Positions 1-9,043 are shown, numbered from the stretch's first letter. The stretch is 64,000 nucleotides of DNA from SAR116 cluster bacterium AG-390-L20 (GCA_003278095.1 QCHB01000001.1:256001-320000), one strand, 5' to 3'. Notes: generated from the letters alone by a model not told the origin. Numbers and translations are program-made.

Positions 1-1136
1 TTTGTAGATGCGCTACTTAAATTTAAAGAATGTTTATTTCCATATAGTGGTAAGCGTGTATCCAAAGTAGTTGCCATAAGGCTAACTTGATCAGCATATT
101 TTCTTGTAGCTGCATGATTAGCCTCGTTTGGCTCTTGTATGATTAAATCTCCTATAACTGTAGTACTATCAGTAGCATTTTTCCCGATTTGTATATTACC
201 AGTCGAAGAAGCCATTATATCTTTCCCATAAGTAGAGGAATCGTAAAAGAGCATGGAATTACTTCCAATATGGACTATATCATTTGCGGTATCCTTGTAT
301 AAAAATGTGTCTCCACTACTATCAATTAAAGTGTTTGCTTTTATTGTGTTTGCCGTAATAGTTCCATTAGCTGTAATATTTCTAAAACCAGAAATATCAG
401 AATTACTATCCACAACAACAGCTTTGTTGGCACTTACAGTTCCTGCGGTTACATCATCAAGTGTTTCTAATTCACTTTCTGATATATTTGCATTACCAAT
501 AATAAAAGAACCACTGGCAGTAATGTTACCTGAACTGGTTATATTACTTGAACTTATTGTTCCTAAACCTGAAACGTTTCCATTGGTGTCAAAGGTATAG
601 TTACTACTTGAAAATGTACCTGTTATTGCTAAATTGTCATTTATAGTCACCGTATTATTAGAAAAGTCACCATGTATTAATGGACTATTGTCAGCGATAT
701 TAGAGATGAAAAGTTGATTAGATACACTTCCTGATGTAGGTCCTGCCTCATATCCAATAAATATATTGCCAGACCCATCGACATTTGTTGATCCAGACTT
801 GTAACCAATTGCAGTATTTTTGTCCCCGCTTGTTAAGGCGACTAAGCTATCTGATCCAATTGCAGTATTATAATCTCCGGTATGTATAAGTTTGCCTGAC
901 TCATACCCAACGACTGTATTTGCATTTCCTTCTGTCAAATCCATTCCAACTGCATGATAACCATAAGCTGTATTAAAATCTCCTGACGTTATATCTGGAA
1001 ATACTGCACCACCACCGGCACCACTGTCAGATCCACAATTATCTGTATTAGTACATGATGCATTTGCTGAAAAATCACTTATTAAACTCATACTTAAACA
1101 TATTATAATAAATATTTTTATAAAAATTAAAGCCAT
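1..1136 (-). CDS. Secreted YadA-head/tail-fibre-like repeat protein, 3' end beyond the window
   Basis: The frame is open from ATG at 1136 to the window edge (378 codons, no stop), so the C-terminus is not seen. Residues 1-27 form a hydrophobic signal peptide ending near FSANA. Residues 52-133 hold five copies of a G(D/N)xNTAIGYxSG unit, the pattern of YadA/Hep-Hag head repeats and some tail-fibre proteins. A long Gly/Ser/Thr/Asn-rich beta-type stretch follows, and near residue 344 comes HAATRKYAD, the segment that often precedes the trimeric stem or chaperone part of tail fibres. The likely role is a trimeric surface fibre or adhesin. No phage structural genes lie nearby, so a free-standing surface protein is favoured. 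The exact family is uncertain. Confidence 0.7.
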   Translation of the reverse strand, partial: MALIFIKIFIIICLSMSLISDFSANASCTNTDNCGSDSGAGGGAVFPDITSGDFNTAYGYHAVGMDLTEGNANTVVGYESGKLIHTGDYNTAIGSDSLVALTSGDKNTAIGYKSGSTNVDGSGNIFIGYEAGPTSGSVSNQLFISNIADNSPLIHGDFSNNTVTINDNLAITGTFSSSNYTFDTNGNVSGLGTISSSNITSSGNITASGSFIIGNANISESELETLDDVTAGTVSANKAVVVDSNSDISGFRNITANGTITANTIKANTLIDSSGDTFLYKDTANDIVHIGSNSMLFYDSSTYGKDIMASSTGNIQIGKNATDSTTVIGDLIIQEPNEANHAATRKYADQVSLMATTLDTRLPLYGNKHSLNLSSAST

Positions 1137-1171
1137 GTAAATATTACGGCGTAATAATTTTTTTTTTAAAA

Positions 1172-1756
1172 CTAAGCAATCATATGGACATCATAACGTA
1201 TAGTTTTGCCCAAAATCTGATGTGAACATTGCTTAATATCTTTTAAAGGATCAGCATATCTTGGTTGTTTAATAACAACTCTGTTTTTTGCAAATTTTAA
1301 GGCTACGTCTATCAATTCTGTATAATCAGAATCTGGCCCAACAATTTCCCTTACTAATCTCATATCATTTTTTACAAGAGCTGTTTTTTTTCTATCTTTG
1401 TACATTGTGTCTATTAAAATGACTTCTGGTGATAGATTAGGTAGAATATTTTTTGAGTCACCAAAAATTAAGTTCATTCTGCCTATAATTTTACTTACCT
1501 CTCCTCCAAACAAAATACCCTCTGCAAAACCATCTTGCAGTAATTTATGTATTTTTTCAGATCGTTCTATTAAGGTAACATTTGCACCAAGTGAAGCTAG
1601 TATAAAAGCATCGTAACCTAAGCCAGCTGTAGCGTCTATAATGTTTCTATTTTTATTGGATTTCATTCCGACGGCTTTGGCTAAATTTTGACCTCTACCT
1701 TTACCGTATTTTAATCTATGTAATATTGGACCTTCAACAAAAGAACATTTCAACAT
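1172..1756 (-). CDS. rsmJ: 16S rRNA (guanine1516-N2)-methyltransferase RsmJ, short form
   Basis: RsmJ transfers a methyl group from SAM to N2 of G1516 in 16S rRNA. The protein (194 aa) shows the family SAM loop DATAGLGYDAF (residues 41-51), the acidic ER pair at 64-65 after strand 2, an IDTMYKDRKKTALVKNDMR block matching the LDPMFPHKQKSALVKKEMR block of E. coli RsmJ, and the late VVIKQPRYADPL motif. It starts at the KYGKGRGQNLAKAVG segment, so the N-terminal ~50 residues found in E. coli RsmJ (250 aa) are missing. No in-frame start further upstream restores them. This looks like genome trimming rather than decay, because the catalytic block is intact. Confidence 0.85.
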   Translation of the reverse strand: MLKCSFVEGPILHRLKYGKGRGQNLAKAVGMKSNKNRNIIDATAGLGYDAFILASLGANVTLIERSEKIHKLLQDGFAEGILFGGEVSKIIGRMNLIFGDSKNILPNLSPEVILIDTMYKDRKKTALVKNDMRLVREIVGPDSDYTELIDVALKFAKNRVVIKQPRYADPLKDIKQCSHQILGKTIRYDVHMIA

Positions 1757-1805
1757 TTTGTACTATAAAATTAAATTTTTACATTTTCTAAAATATTTAA
1801 AAAAT

Positions 1806-2696
1806 TTAATTATTCTCCATTGGTAATGTTTGATCAATTGCGGCCCACTCGTGTAAAGAGTTGTCATAAATAGTTATTTTTTCAAATCCTAATTGATATA
1901 AAACAAACGCTTCCAAAGATGCAGCAATACCTCCACCACAGTAGTTAAGAATCTTCTTGTCTTTGGTAATTTTATTTTTCTCAAACATATTGGCAAGTTC
2001 TTCAATTGGTTTGAATTTTCCGGTCTTATTATCTAATAATTCATGAAATGGTATATTTTTACTGCTTGGTATTTTTCCTCGTCTTCCATATCTAGGGTTT
2101 TGACCTTCGTGGATATCTGCAGTTAGAGAATTTAATATTATAAAATCTGGGTTACCAATAGCATTAATTACTTCATCTTTATTAACAAAAATATTCTCTT
2201 TTGGAGTAAATTCAAAATCAGATGGTAAATAGTCTAAACTTGTTTGTGAGGTGGGCAGATCATTCTGTTCCCATTCCTTAAAGCCCCCATCTAATATGCT
2301 TACGTTATCTATTCCTACAGATCTAAGCATCCACCAAAGGCGAGCTGACCATTGTGCACCATTTCTAGAATATAATATTATATGAAAATCAGCGCCGATA
2401 CCTAAATTTTTGAACTTATCTGCCAGTTTTTCTAGCTTTGGTAATGTAAATCTATACGGACTTTTTTCATCAGATAAATCTAAATGAAGATCCATAAAGC
2501 TGGAGTTTTTTATATGTTTTATTTCATATTTTTTTCTACCACTTTCAACAATATAAGGTAGAGATGGATCATTGTCTTTATAATGTAGAAAAGTTGTACA
2601 ATCATATATTCTTATATCTGGATTGTTCAAATTATTATAAAGCCATTCGCAACTTACAATTGCATTTGGATTTTTCCAGACTAATTTTGTTGTCAT
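1806..2696 (-). CDS. Two-domain sulfurtransferase (thiosulfate / 3-mercaptopyruvate type)
   Basis: The 296-aa protein has two tandem rhodanese domains (about residues 12-145 and 165-290). The first, inactive-type domain carries the WSARLWWMLRSVG helix and LDGGFKEW segment typical of SseA-like enzymes. The catalytic cysteine is Cys253 in the loop CGGGIAAS of the second domain. That loop is closer to the CG(S/T)G loop of 3-mercaptopyruvate sulfurtransferases than to the CRKG loop of thiosulfate sulfurtransferases, so mercaptopyruvate is the better guess for substrate. It is cytoplasmic with no signal peptide. The next gene downstream is rsmJ, about 50 bp away. Confidence 0.85.
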   Translation of the reverse strand: MTTKLVWKNPNAIVSCEWLYNNLNNPDIRIYDCTTFLHYKDNDPSLPYIVESGRKKYEIKHIKNSSFMDLHLDLSDEKSPYRFTLPKLEKLADKFKNLGIGADFHIILYSRNGAQWSARLWWMLRSVGIDNVSILDGGFKEWEQNDLPTSQTSLDYLPSDFEFTPKENIFVNKDEVINAIGNPDFIILNSLTADIHEGQNPRYGRRGKIPSSKNIPFHELLDNKTGKFKPIEELANMFEKNKITKDKKILNYCGGGIAASLEAFVLYQLGFEKITIYDNSLHEWAAIDQTLPMENN

Positions 2697-2736
2697 AAGC
2701 TATACCTTTAAATAGTGTTTCGATTTATTAAAATTT

Positions 2737-3711
2737 TTAAGGTGTTAAAAATACACTACCTCCACCTCTTCTAGACTCTAGCACATCGTGTGCTAAAGAG
2801 GCGTCTTTAAGTTTATAAGGCTCTAATTTTGGTATTTTTATTTGATTATTTTGAAAAGCATTAAAAACAGAATTAGCCATTTTTTTGTATAAGATGGAGT
2901 TAGATATGTAATCAAAAAGGATTGGCCTTGAAATTGTAAGGGATTTACTAGCTAGAGTAGACATAGATATTGGTTCTACCGGACCCGATGATTGTCCAAA
3001 ATTTATTAAATGTCCACATGCACTAATACTTTTTAAAGAGTTTTCAAATGTGTCCTTTCCTACTGAATCAAATACCTTATCCACACCGTTACCCTTAGTT
3101 ATATCCATTATTTGAGTCACAAAGTCTTTTTGATTATAAGTAAATACATAGTCACAGCCAAGTGAATGAGCTAACAATATTTTTTCATCGTTACCTACAC
3201 TTCCAATTACACATGCACCTTTCGATTTCGCCCACTGAGAAAAAAGACTTCCTACTCCTCCTGTAGCAGCTGTGATTAAAATAATGTCATTAGGTTTTAC
3301 TTGAGTTACTTGCTCCATTAACATTTGAACTGTAATTGCTCTTGAAAAGTTAGTAGCAATTACATCATCAGAAATATAGCTAGGTATTTTTATGGCAAGT
3401 TTACTATCGATTACTCTATGACTTGCATATGCTCCATAATACTTAGTTATGTAGCCAATCCTATCTCCAATGTTAAAATCTCTGCTTTTATTACCAACAT
3501 CTTGGACAACACCTACCGCTTCTAATCCTGGTATACCGGGTAACTCAAGTGTTTTATATAACCCAGACCTAACATAAATATCATGAAAGTGAACGCCAAT
3601 TGCAGTTTGTTTAATGAGCAATTCGTTATCTTTGGGCTTTTCAACAATAACATCTTCTAATTTTAAAACGTTTGATTTTCCGTGATTTCTTAAAACTATA
3701 GCTTTGGACAT
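2737..3711 (-). CDS. NADPH:quinone oxidoreductase-like zinc-independent MDR enzyme
   Basis: This 324-aa medium-chain reductase has the GroES-like N-terminal fold (PGIPGLEAVGVVQDVG near 58-73) and a Rossmann domain with the nucleotide loop AATGGVGS at 148-155. The zinc-binding cysteines of alcohol dehydrogenases are absent, which fits the QorA/zeta-crystallin branch. That branch reduces quinones or alpha,beta-unsaturated carbonyls with NADPH. It starts about 40 bp upstream of the sulfurtransferase gene on the same strand and may be co-transcribed with it. The substrate cannot be deduced. Confidence 0.85.
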   Translation of the reverse strand: MSKAIVLRNHGKSNVLKLEDVIVEKPKDNELLIKQTAIGVHFHDIYVRSGLYKTLELPGIPGLEAVGVVQDVGNKSRDFNIGDRIGYITKYYGAYASHRVIDSKLAIKIPSYISDDVIATNFSRAITVQMLMEQVTQVKPNDIILITAATGGVGSLFSQWAKSKGACVIGSVGNDEKILLAHSLGCDYVFTYNQKDFVTQIMDITKGNGVDKVFDSVGKDTFENSLKSISACGHLINFGQSSGPVEPISMSTLASKSLTISRPILFDYISNSILYKKMANSVFNAFQNNQIKIPKLEPYKLKDASLAHDVLESRRGGGSVFLTP

Positions 3712-3828
3712 AAATTCCTCTTAACAATTTCAATTTCAGGCAATGATATAAAATATTTGTAATTCTTCAAATCATTAATAAGATGTTTTTAATTGCAGTT
3801 GAATATTATTCGTTAGGGTTTTTAATCT

Positions 3829-4125
3829 ATGTCTATTATGAGAATAACAGTACGCACATTTCAAAATGAACAGCATGCAGAAATGTTTATCGCTATATCC
3901 CAAAAAATCATGGAAGATACGCTGAAAGATAAATTTAAGATAGATTTTAAAATGATACAGAATAAATCAACCAAAAATCAGGTTACTGCTATTTGGAAAT
4001 ATGATAATGAACAACACTTAAAAGAAGTTCGAAAATATTTATCAAAGCATAACTCTATACCAAACTCTTTATCGCCAAAAGAAGTTGTTTTTTCGGGTGA
4101 TGTAATATTAGAATCTAAATTATAA
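3829..4125 (+). CDS. Small conserved protein, paralog of the gene at 9885-10181
   Basis: A 98-aa soluble protein with no family I can name. It shares about half its residues with the protein at 9885-10181, including VRTFQNE at the N-terminus, a central TxIWKY and a C-terminal PNSLSPKE block. The alternating strand and helix pattern and the size suggest a ferredoxin-like or dimeric alpha/beta-barrel fold (ABM type), but no catalytic motif is seen. It is divergent from the quinone oxidoreductase gene, with about 115 bp between them. Confidence 0.7.
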   Translation: MSIMRITVRTFQNEQHAEMFIAISQKIMEDTLKDKFKIDFKMIQNKSTKNQVTAIWKYDNEQHLKEVRKYLSKHNSIPNSLSPKEVVFSGDVILESKL

Positions 4126-4133
4126 AATATATT

Positions 4134-4517
4134 TTAAAAAAATTTAATACTCATCATAATTAGGCAAATTAGAGCAACAGCCCACACACCTGTTCTTAAA
4201 TAATTGATTCCCAGAATATATAGAGGTATATAAATTGTTCTTGACACCACCCATAATAACGCCAATGAAGAATTGTCGACCTCTTTGATAATTGATATTA
4301 AGACCAAACCAATAAAAATTGGTAATGTCTCAAATAGATTCCTCAATGCTCTATTAGCTCTCCCAAAAAACTGAGATGTATCTTGATCATTGTCTCTTGA
4401 AGAAAAAAGATATATAAATTTTATTTTATTAGTTATCAAAAGATCAATTATTACAGGAATAGATATTTGAACTATAACTAACAAAAAAGAAAGTATAAGA
4501 ATGTTTTCTAAAGTCAT
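4134..4517 (-). CDS. MAPEG-family membrane protein
   Basis: The 127-aa protein has four predicted membrane segments. The signature FGRANRALRNLFETLPIF (51-68) marks the bacterial MAPEG family (membrane-associated eicosanoid/glutathione metabolism). Some eukaryotic members are glutathione transferases, but bacterial roles are mostly unknown. It is convergent with the preceding small gene, with only 8 bp between the stops. Confidence 0.85.
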   Translation of the reverse strand: MTLENILILSFLLVIVQISIPVIIDLLITNKIKFIYLFSSRDNDQDTSQFFGRANRALRNLFETLPIFIGLVLISIIKEVDNSSLALLWVVSRTIYIPLYILGINYLRTGVWAVALICLIMMSIKFF

Positions 4518-4533
4518 TATAATCTCCCATTAA

Positions 4534-4698
4534 TTATTTATTTTGATATAATTTTAATCTGTTGAGTAAAGAGTTTATATATTCTTCAGATTCTAACAAT
4601 TTTTTTTTTAAATTTTTATTTTGTTCCTCAAGAAAATAATTTTGTCTTTTTAACCACTCACTATGTTCAAGTTCAGTAGGATACTTTTTCTTAGACAT
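4534..4698 (-). CDS. Small coiled-coil protein, 54 aa
   Basis: ATG at 4698 is preceded by an AGAG Shine-Dalgarno-like run about 8 nt upstream. The product is hydrophilic and Glu/Lys/Asn-rich with a heptad-like run of leucines (residues ~20-50), so a short coiled coil is likely. It lies just upstream of the MAPEG gene on the same strand (16 bp) and is probably in the same transcript. The family is not recognised. Confidence 0.55.
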   Translation of the reverse strand: MSKKKYPTELEHSEWLKRQNYFLEEQNKNLKKKLLESEEYINSLLNRLKLYQNK

Positions 4699-4790
4699 TA
4701 AATTTCTCTTATTTAGATTTGTTTAAATAGATGTATTAATTAACATTTAAGATATCAACCCAAATGCTAAAAATACTTTATATTAAAACA

Positions 4791-4958
4791 TTAACTTTCT
4801 TCTTTTGTTAAATCTTTTGTAAGATATACCCCAAAACAAAAACCACCAATTGCAAAAAAATTTAGAACAAAATTAGGCTCAACCAAATCAATAGTCCGTA
4901 AAACACCCCATAATAAGCACATACTAATTATTATCCATCCTACTATTTGTCTATTCAT
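4791..4958 (-). CDS. Two-helix membrane microprotein, 55 aa
   Basis: ATG at 4958 has a clear AAAGGATT ribosome site. The sequence MNRQIVGWIIISMCLLWG begins a first hydrophobic helix, a short loop follows (LRTIDLVEPN), then a second hydrophobic segment (FVLNFFAIGGFCFGVYL) and a charged tail. It resembles the microprotein at 7419-7592 in length and layout, though sequence identity is low. Function unknown. Confidence 0.6.
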   Translation of the reverse strand: MNRQIVGWIIISMCLLWGVLRTIDLVEPNFVLNFFAIGGFCFGVYLTKDLTKEES

Positions 4959-5099
4959 AAATAATCCTTTTTAGAGACTTTAATAGTTTTAACTATCTAC
5001 TCAAATAATAATTTATTAATATTAAAAATAATCGTTGAAATTGACTTAATAGTTTATCTAGTTAGTTTAATATATAAGTTAAATTAGTGTGTTTTTTTC

Positions 5100-5642
5100 A
5101 TGAATATTTTAGGATCTATTTTAATTCTAATAATTGTGATGTCTGAATCTTTGGCTGATAGTGTTTTTAAAGATAATTTTCAAAACTCAGAAAAGTGGAG
5201 TTTTTTAACAGATCAGGTTATGGGAGGTGTTTCTTCAGGAAATGTAGAGTTTATTTCTATTGAAAATAACATTGTTGCACATGTTACGGGTAAAGTATCA
5301 ACTGAAAATAGGGGTGGTTTTATTCAAATTAGAAGAAAACTTAACAAAATAAATTTAGAAAACTCTAAATTTATTGATATAACTGCAAAGGGAAATAACC
5401 AAAAGTATTTTATTCATTTGAGAACTACTGGTACTATTTTGCCTTGGCAATATTACCAAATTGACTTTAACGTGAAAAATGAATTCCAGGTTTTTAGATT
5501 ACCAATTGAGACCTTTAAAAGATCAAGTTCATTTTTATCTAACAAAATTAACCCAAAAAAAATTACTTCAATTGGAATAGTAGCTTTCGGAAGAAATCAC
5601 TTTGCAGATATCTTCATTAAAGAAGTAAATTTTGTTAACTAA
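5100..5642 (+). CDS. CIA30-family protein, exported
   Basis: The 180-aa protein begins with a signal peptide (about residues 1-19, ending SLAD). The motif DQVMGGVSSG (38-47) is the hallmark of the CIA30 domain (complex I intermediate-associated protein 30). The rest is a galactose-binding-like beta sandwich with PWQYYQIDF and a conserved GIVAFGRNHFADIFIKEVNFV end. Bacterial members are usually annotated by homology only. The export signal argues against a complex I assembly role in the cytoplasm. Confidence 0.8.
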   Translation: MNILGSILILIIVMSESLADSVFKDNFQNSEKWSFLTDQVMGGVSSGNVEFISIENNIVAHVTGKVSTENRGGFIQIRRKLNKINLENSKFIDITAKGNNQKYFIHLRTTGTILPWQYYQIDFNVKNEFQVFRLPIETFKRSSSFLSNKINPKKITSIGIVAFGRNHFADIFIKEVNFVN

Positions 5643-5659
5643 TTTAATAAAATCTTTGA

Positions 5660-5857
5660 TTATTCCTTAAGTAAAGTAGCTCTTTTGAATTCTACGTTTT
5701 TTGGACGAATTGTAAAAAAACGTGATATTCTATGTTGCTCTAACGCTTCATCAATTATGGTTTGCAAATCACCTAATTTTCCTTCAATTGGTTGACTATT
5801 CCATTCCCTGCCATCTACTAAAAGTGTTATTATATATTTTTGCTTTTCATTTATCAT
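5660..5857 (-). CDS. Small hypothetical protein, 65 aa
   Basis: A soluble 65-aa protein starting 5 bp after the stop of the YugP-like gene, so almost certainly co-transcribed with it. It is mixed-charge, with a predicted strand (YIITLLVDGREW) and a helix (DLQTIIDEALEQHR). I recognise no family. The ribosome site is weak, which fits translation coupled to the upstream gene. Confidence 0.55.
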   Translation of the reverse strand: MINEKQKYIITLLVDGREWNSQPIEGKLGDLQTIIDEALEQHRISRFFTIRPKNVEFKRATLLKE

Positions 5858-5861
5858 TTGT

Positions 5862-6539
5862 TTACCTAATTCTTGATAATAATAACCAAATAAACCTCAG
5901 TGAAACAAAGTTCCTGACAACTCCAATAACATAAGTAAAGGCTGCAGCTCTAAGTATTGACTGGCAAGCATTGTGATATTCAGGTGGTACTTTATTTTTT
6001 ATTATTGGTAAGGCCCTGTTGAAGCTTGCATCTAGCTCAACCTCTAAAGTTATTAAATGTACAACCACGCCTATTAATAAAGACAATAAAACTAAAAGTA
6101 GACATATTTTTATTAAAGGGTATGAGCCTGTGGCTAAAATCGTTGGAATACCAACCATTAATAATCCACTACCTAGTTGCGAAATCCATGCAGTACTTTT
6201 TACAAGAGTGGTTCTTTGTTCGAGAGGTTTATATTTTTCGTGATGTTGTATTGCGTGTCCTATTTCGTGGCAAACAATAGATATGGCTGTAAGACTTTTT
6301 TTTGCTAAACGGTCCTCAGAAACTTTAACCTTTTTTTCTTTAAGATCGTAATGATCTACGGTCAATGATTTTTCTATTTTTACTTCCTTTAAACCCATTT
6401 CTTTTAATATTATCTTGCCAAACTCAAGACCAGTAAATGGCATATTTACTAATACTTTGTCATTTTTACTAAATACAATATTTAACCAGATTACAGGTGC
6501 CACAGAAAGAATTAGAAATAATATGAAATATATAATCAT
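5862..6539 (-). CDS. YugP-like membrane zinc metallopeptidase
   Basis: A 225-aa membrane protein with an N-terminal helix (residues 2-24), the zinc site HEIGHAIQH (91-99, two His ligands and the catalytic Glu) and the downstream LEVELDASFNRAL block (165-177) that supplies the third, acidic ligand in this family. Two further membrane helices lie between about 125 and 165. This is the Zn_peptidase_2/YugP architecture. Substrates are unknown, and a role in membrane protein turnover is inferred from location only. Confidence 0.85.
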   Translation of the reverse strand: MIIYFILFLILSVAPVIWLNIVFSKNDKVLVNMPFTGLEFGKIILKEMGLKEVKIEKSLTVDHYDLKEKKVKVSEDRLAKKSLTAISIVCHEIGHAIQHHEKYKPLEQRTTLVKSTAWISQLGSGLLMVGIPTILATGSYPLIKICLLLVLLSLLIGVVVHLITLEVELDASFNRALPIIKNKVPPEYHNACQSILRAAAFTYVIGVVRNFVSLRFIWLLLSRIR

Positions 6540-6721
6540 TTTAGTTTGTATAACCTTTTATTTGGGTAATATCTACAATGTTATATTTGGTATTTTTTAA
6601 ACGTAATTCAACTGTTTTAATTAGAATTTAATACTGTCATTATCTTCCCCATAAGCATTTTATTACTTATGTTTTTAATTCTGTTAAGTCGTTATAATTA
6701 TGTAAAAAAAGAGAAATTATT

Positions 6722-7045
6722 TTATACTATTGTTGATTCTAACCAATTTAAAAATTTTTTATTACCCTCTGAAATATCAAGTTTTAGAATACAAGGAGTT
6801 TCATAACTATGATTCTCAGTAATTAATTTTTCAAGTTTTTCAAATTTACTTTCAATAGTTTTCAGGATTAAAACCGTTTCTTTTTCAAAATTTATTTCAC
6901 CTTCCCATTCAAAAACTGAATGGATTTCAGGGAAAATATTTGTACAAGCACACAATTTATTTTTAATAGCCAGCTCAGAAATTATTTTAGCTTGTCTAAA
7001 ATTTTCAACAGTGACATATACGAAGCAAAACTTAATATTTTTCAT
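6722..7045 (-). CDS. cutA: CutA1 divalent-ion tolerance protein
   Basis: The 107-aa protein has the CutA1 trimer pattern: VYVTVENFRQAKIISELAIKN, then LCACTNIFP (the conserved CVN segment, here CTN) and W-x-G-E-I-N. It ends with the HSYETPCI block that corresponds to HPYExP. CutA1 forms very stable trimers tied to copper/divalent-metal tolerance, although the mechanism is unsettled. Length is normal for the family. Confidence 0.9.
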   Translation of the reverse strand: MKNIKFCFVYVTVENFRQAKIISELAIKNKLCACTNIFPEIHSVFEWEGEINFEKETVLILKTIESKFEKLEKLITENHSYETPCILKLDISEGNKKFLNWLESTIV

Positions 7046-7418
7046 AAAATAAGTTTAATCAAAATATTTATGACGTAAATAGTTATAAATTTTAATAGAT
7101 AAGAAAATATGATGTTTTAACATTAAGAAAATAAAATATTAAACCACATGAATTGAAAGGCGAGAAAAAAAGCTGGGTCAAAAAAATAAATAATATGCTC
7201 ATCACATCAAATACTCCAGCAATATTTAAGAAAAAATTGCTTTGATAAAGCATGACAAATAGATGACAGTTTTGTCTTTTTTGAACTCTTAAATTTTAAT
7301 TAAATAAAAGAAAGGCTAAAAGAAAATAAGAATATTTTATTTATGCATATAAATACATATTATTAAAAAATATGTATAAGGGATCAATTTTTTATCTTTT
7401 AAGAGTTTGTCCAAAAAA
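7046..7418. other. Intergenic stretch with no recognised gene
   Basis: About 370 bp, very AT-rich. Both strands are closed by stops. The longest frames are under 20 codons and I see no RNA gene or strong hairpin. It probably contains the promoter of cutA near its left side. Confidence 0.5.
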
Positions 7419-7592
7419 CTATTCTTCCTTTGAACTGGCAATTTGGGTTACATATATCGAATAACAAAAACCAAGAATGGCAACTATATCAACCCAATTG
7501 AAAGTTTTGTCTGATCCACCAATGACTCTATAAATACCATAAACAAAACAAACAATACCTAATAACCAACTTTGCGCATATTTGAAATCCAT
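7419..7592 (-). CDS. Two-helix membrane microprotein, 57 aa
   Basis: ATG at 7592 is preceded by AGAGGG at ideal spacing. The product has two hydrophobic segments (about residues 9-24 and 35-51) joined by a short polar GGSDKTFNW loop, and ends SSKEE. It has the same layout as the 55-aa microprotein at 4791-4958. No family recognised. Confidence 0.65.
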   Translation of the reverse strand: MDFKYAQSWLLGIVCFVYGIYRVIGGSDKTFNWVDIVAILGFCYSIYVTQIASSKEE

Positions 7593-7681
7593 TTAATCCC
7601 TCTTATATAAAATTTGAATATAATATTCGTGAATCCATTACTGTTAATAAAAATCTAAAAAGTGATATTATTCTAATCATT

Positions 7682-8047
7682 TTATTCGATAGGGGGATAC
7701 TTTTTCCATATTAAAAAAGTCCATCCTAAACAAAGACAATATAAAATTAAAAAAAATTCAGATGGAAAATCCCAATAAATTACTTCAGTTATCCACCTAG
7801 ATAAAAATAACTGATTTTCATTAATGCCTCTTAAATTATTTTCTAAAATAGTTAGAGGACAAGATAATCCTAATATTGTTTCAAAAGTAACGAAAATCAT
7901 CATTCCAAAATGAAGTAATCTTAATTTTTTATTTTTAATCAAAATCCAATTAAAATTGTAACCAATTGGTATTAAGACAAAACCAAATGTAATAAATACA
8001 GCAATGAAAAAGTGAAAAAAAAGAACAATATCTGCTATTAATATCAT
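7682..8047 (-). CDS. DUF2784 membrane protein
   Basis: The 121-aa protein has three to four membrane helices. The segment CPLTILENNLRG, followed by FLSRWITEVIYWDFP, is the DUF2784 signature, and the first helix LFFHFFIAVFITFGFVLIPIG also fits. Function of the family is unknown. Confidence 0.85.
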   Translation of the reverse strand: MILIADIVLFFHFFIAVFITFGFVLIPIGYNFNWILIKNKKLRLLHFGMMIFVTFETILGLSCPLTILENNLRGINENQLFLSRWITEVIYWDFPSEFFLILYCLCLGWTFLIWKKYPPIE

Positions 8048-8166
8048 TTTTTACTCTTAATTTTGTTGTAAAAAGTTAATTAATAAATTTTAATAAAAAA
8101 AATATACTTTTGCATTCTAATTACAAAATATTTAAAAATTAAATATGAATAAATAATCTTAATACT

Positions 8167-8718
8167 ATGTGTGGCCGATTTGTAATATCATCTAATAATG
8201 TTTTTGGTCTAGAATATAAGCCCTCATTTAATATTGTACCATCACAGTTGGTGCCTGTGAAAACTATTAATGATGCAAAGTTAATGAAATGGACTTATGC
8301 ACCATTATGGAAAAAAGATATGAACCTCATTAATTGTCGTTCAGAGACTATGAATGAAAAACCATCTTTCAGAAATGCTAAAAGATGTGTGATATTCCAT
8401 AATGGTTGGTACGAGTGGCTAAGGAAAGATAAAGAAAAAATTCCATTTTATCATTATTGTCAATCAAACAGTTTTGCAGGGCTTTATAACGATGTTGGAT
8501 GTCTTATTCTGACGCGAGCTGCAACAGATCAAATCAATCATATTCACCATCGACAACCAGTTTTATTGGACAATTCTGAAATATCTTCTTACCTTGAAGG
8601 AGAAAATTTATTGAACAGTAAAGCAAATTACAACATAAATTTTTATCGTGTAAGTAAAGATGTCAATAGTCCGCAAAATAATAATTCAAATTTAATTACA
8701 ATGGTTGAGACAACTTAA
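8167..8718 (+). CDS. yedK: SRAP-domain protein (YedK/HMCES-like)
   Basis: SRAP proteins form a thiazolidine crosslink with abasic sites in single-stranded DNA and shield them. The essential Cys2 is present in MCGRF, along with the NCRSET block (56-61), the active-site glutamate in WYEW (Glu83) and the HHRQPV segment (127-132), which stands where HxRMP normally is. At 183 aa it is shorter than E. coli YedK (222 aa), mainly through trimmed loops after residue 90. It stands alone on the plus strand. Confidence 0.9.
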   Translation: MCGRFVISSNNVFGLEYKPSFNIVPSQLVPVKTINDAKLMKWTYAPLWKKDMNLINCRSETMNEKPSFRNAKRCVIFHNGWYEWLRKDKEKIPFYHYCQSNSFAGLYNDVGCLILTRAATDQINHIHHRQPVLLDNSEISSYLEGENLLNSKANYNINFYRVSKDVNSPQNNNSNLITMVETT

Positions 8719-8897
8719 ACTTTTAAGGTTTATCATATAAGGATTTACTAAAATTACTTGTATCACCACAAATTTACTCTAAATCTCTAAATCAAATATA
8801 CTTATATAAATTTTTACTCTTTAGCTTTGTTGCAATCTTTATAAATAATAGAAATTTTAAAATTAATTATTTTAAAAGAACAATTGAGCTAATATTA

Positions 8898-9043
8898 ATG
8901 TTTTTAGACGCGTTATTAAGTTTACTTTTATATTCTTATTAGCACTAGCATGCTTAGTGGGGATTTGGATTATTCTTAAAAAAAGAACTACATTATTTAA
9001 AATCGTACCTAAATATTTTTCCAACAAATCTAATATTTGTTAA
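8898..9043 (+). pseudogene. Frameshifted membrane microprotein, paralog of 15282-15428
   Basis: The stretch from ATG 8898 to TAA 9043 is 146 nt, one short of a full frame. Frame 1 reads MFLDALLSLL and then hits a stop. The second frame gives IFLLALACLVGIW and a basic tail ending NKSNIC. Adding one T in the run at about 8924-8927 restores a 48-aa protein. That protein aligns without gaps to the 48-aa protein at 15282-15428, with FLLAL at residue 13 in both and the ends KSNIC/KSNIQ. This is either a real single-base loss or a sequencing error in the T run. Confidence 0.6.
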
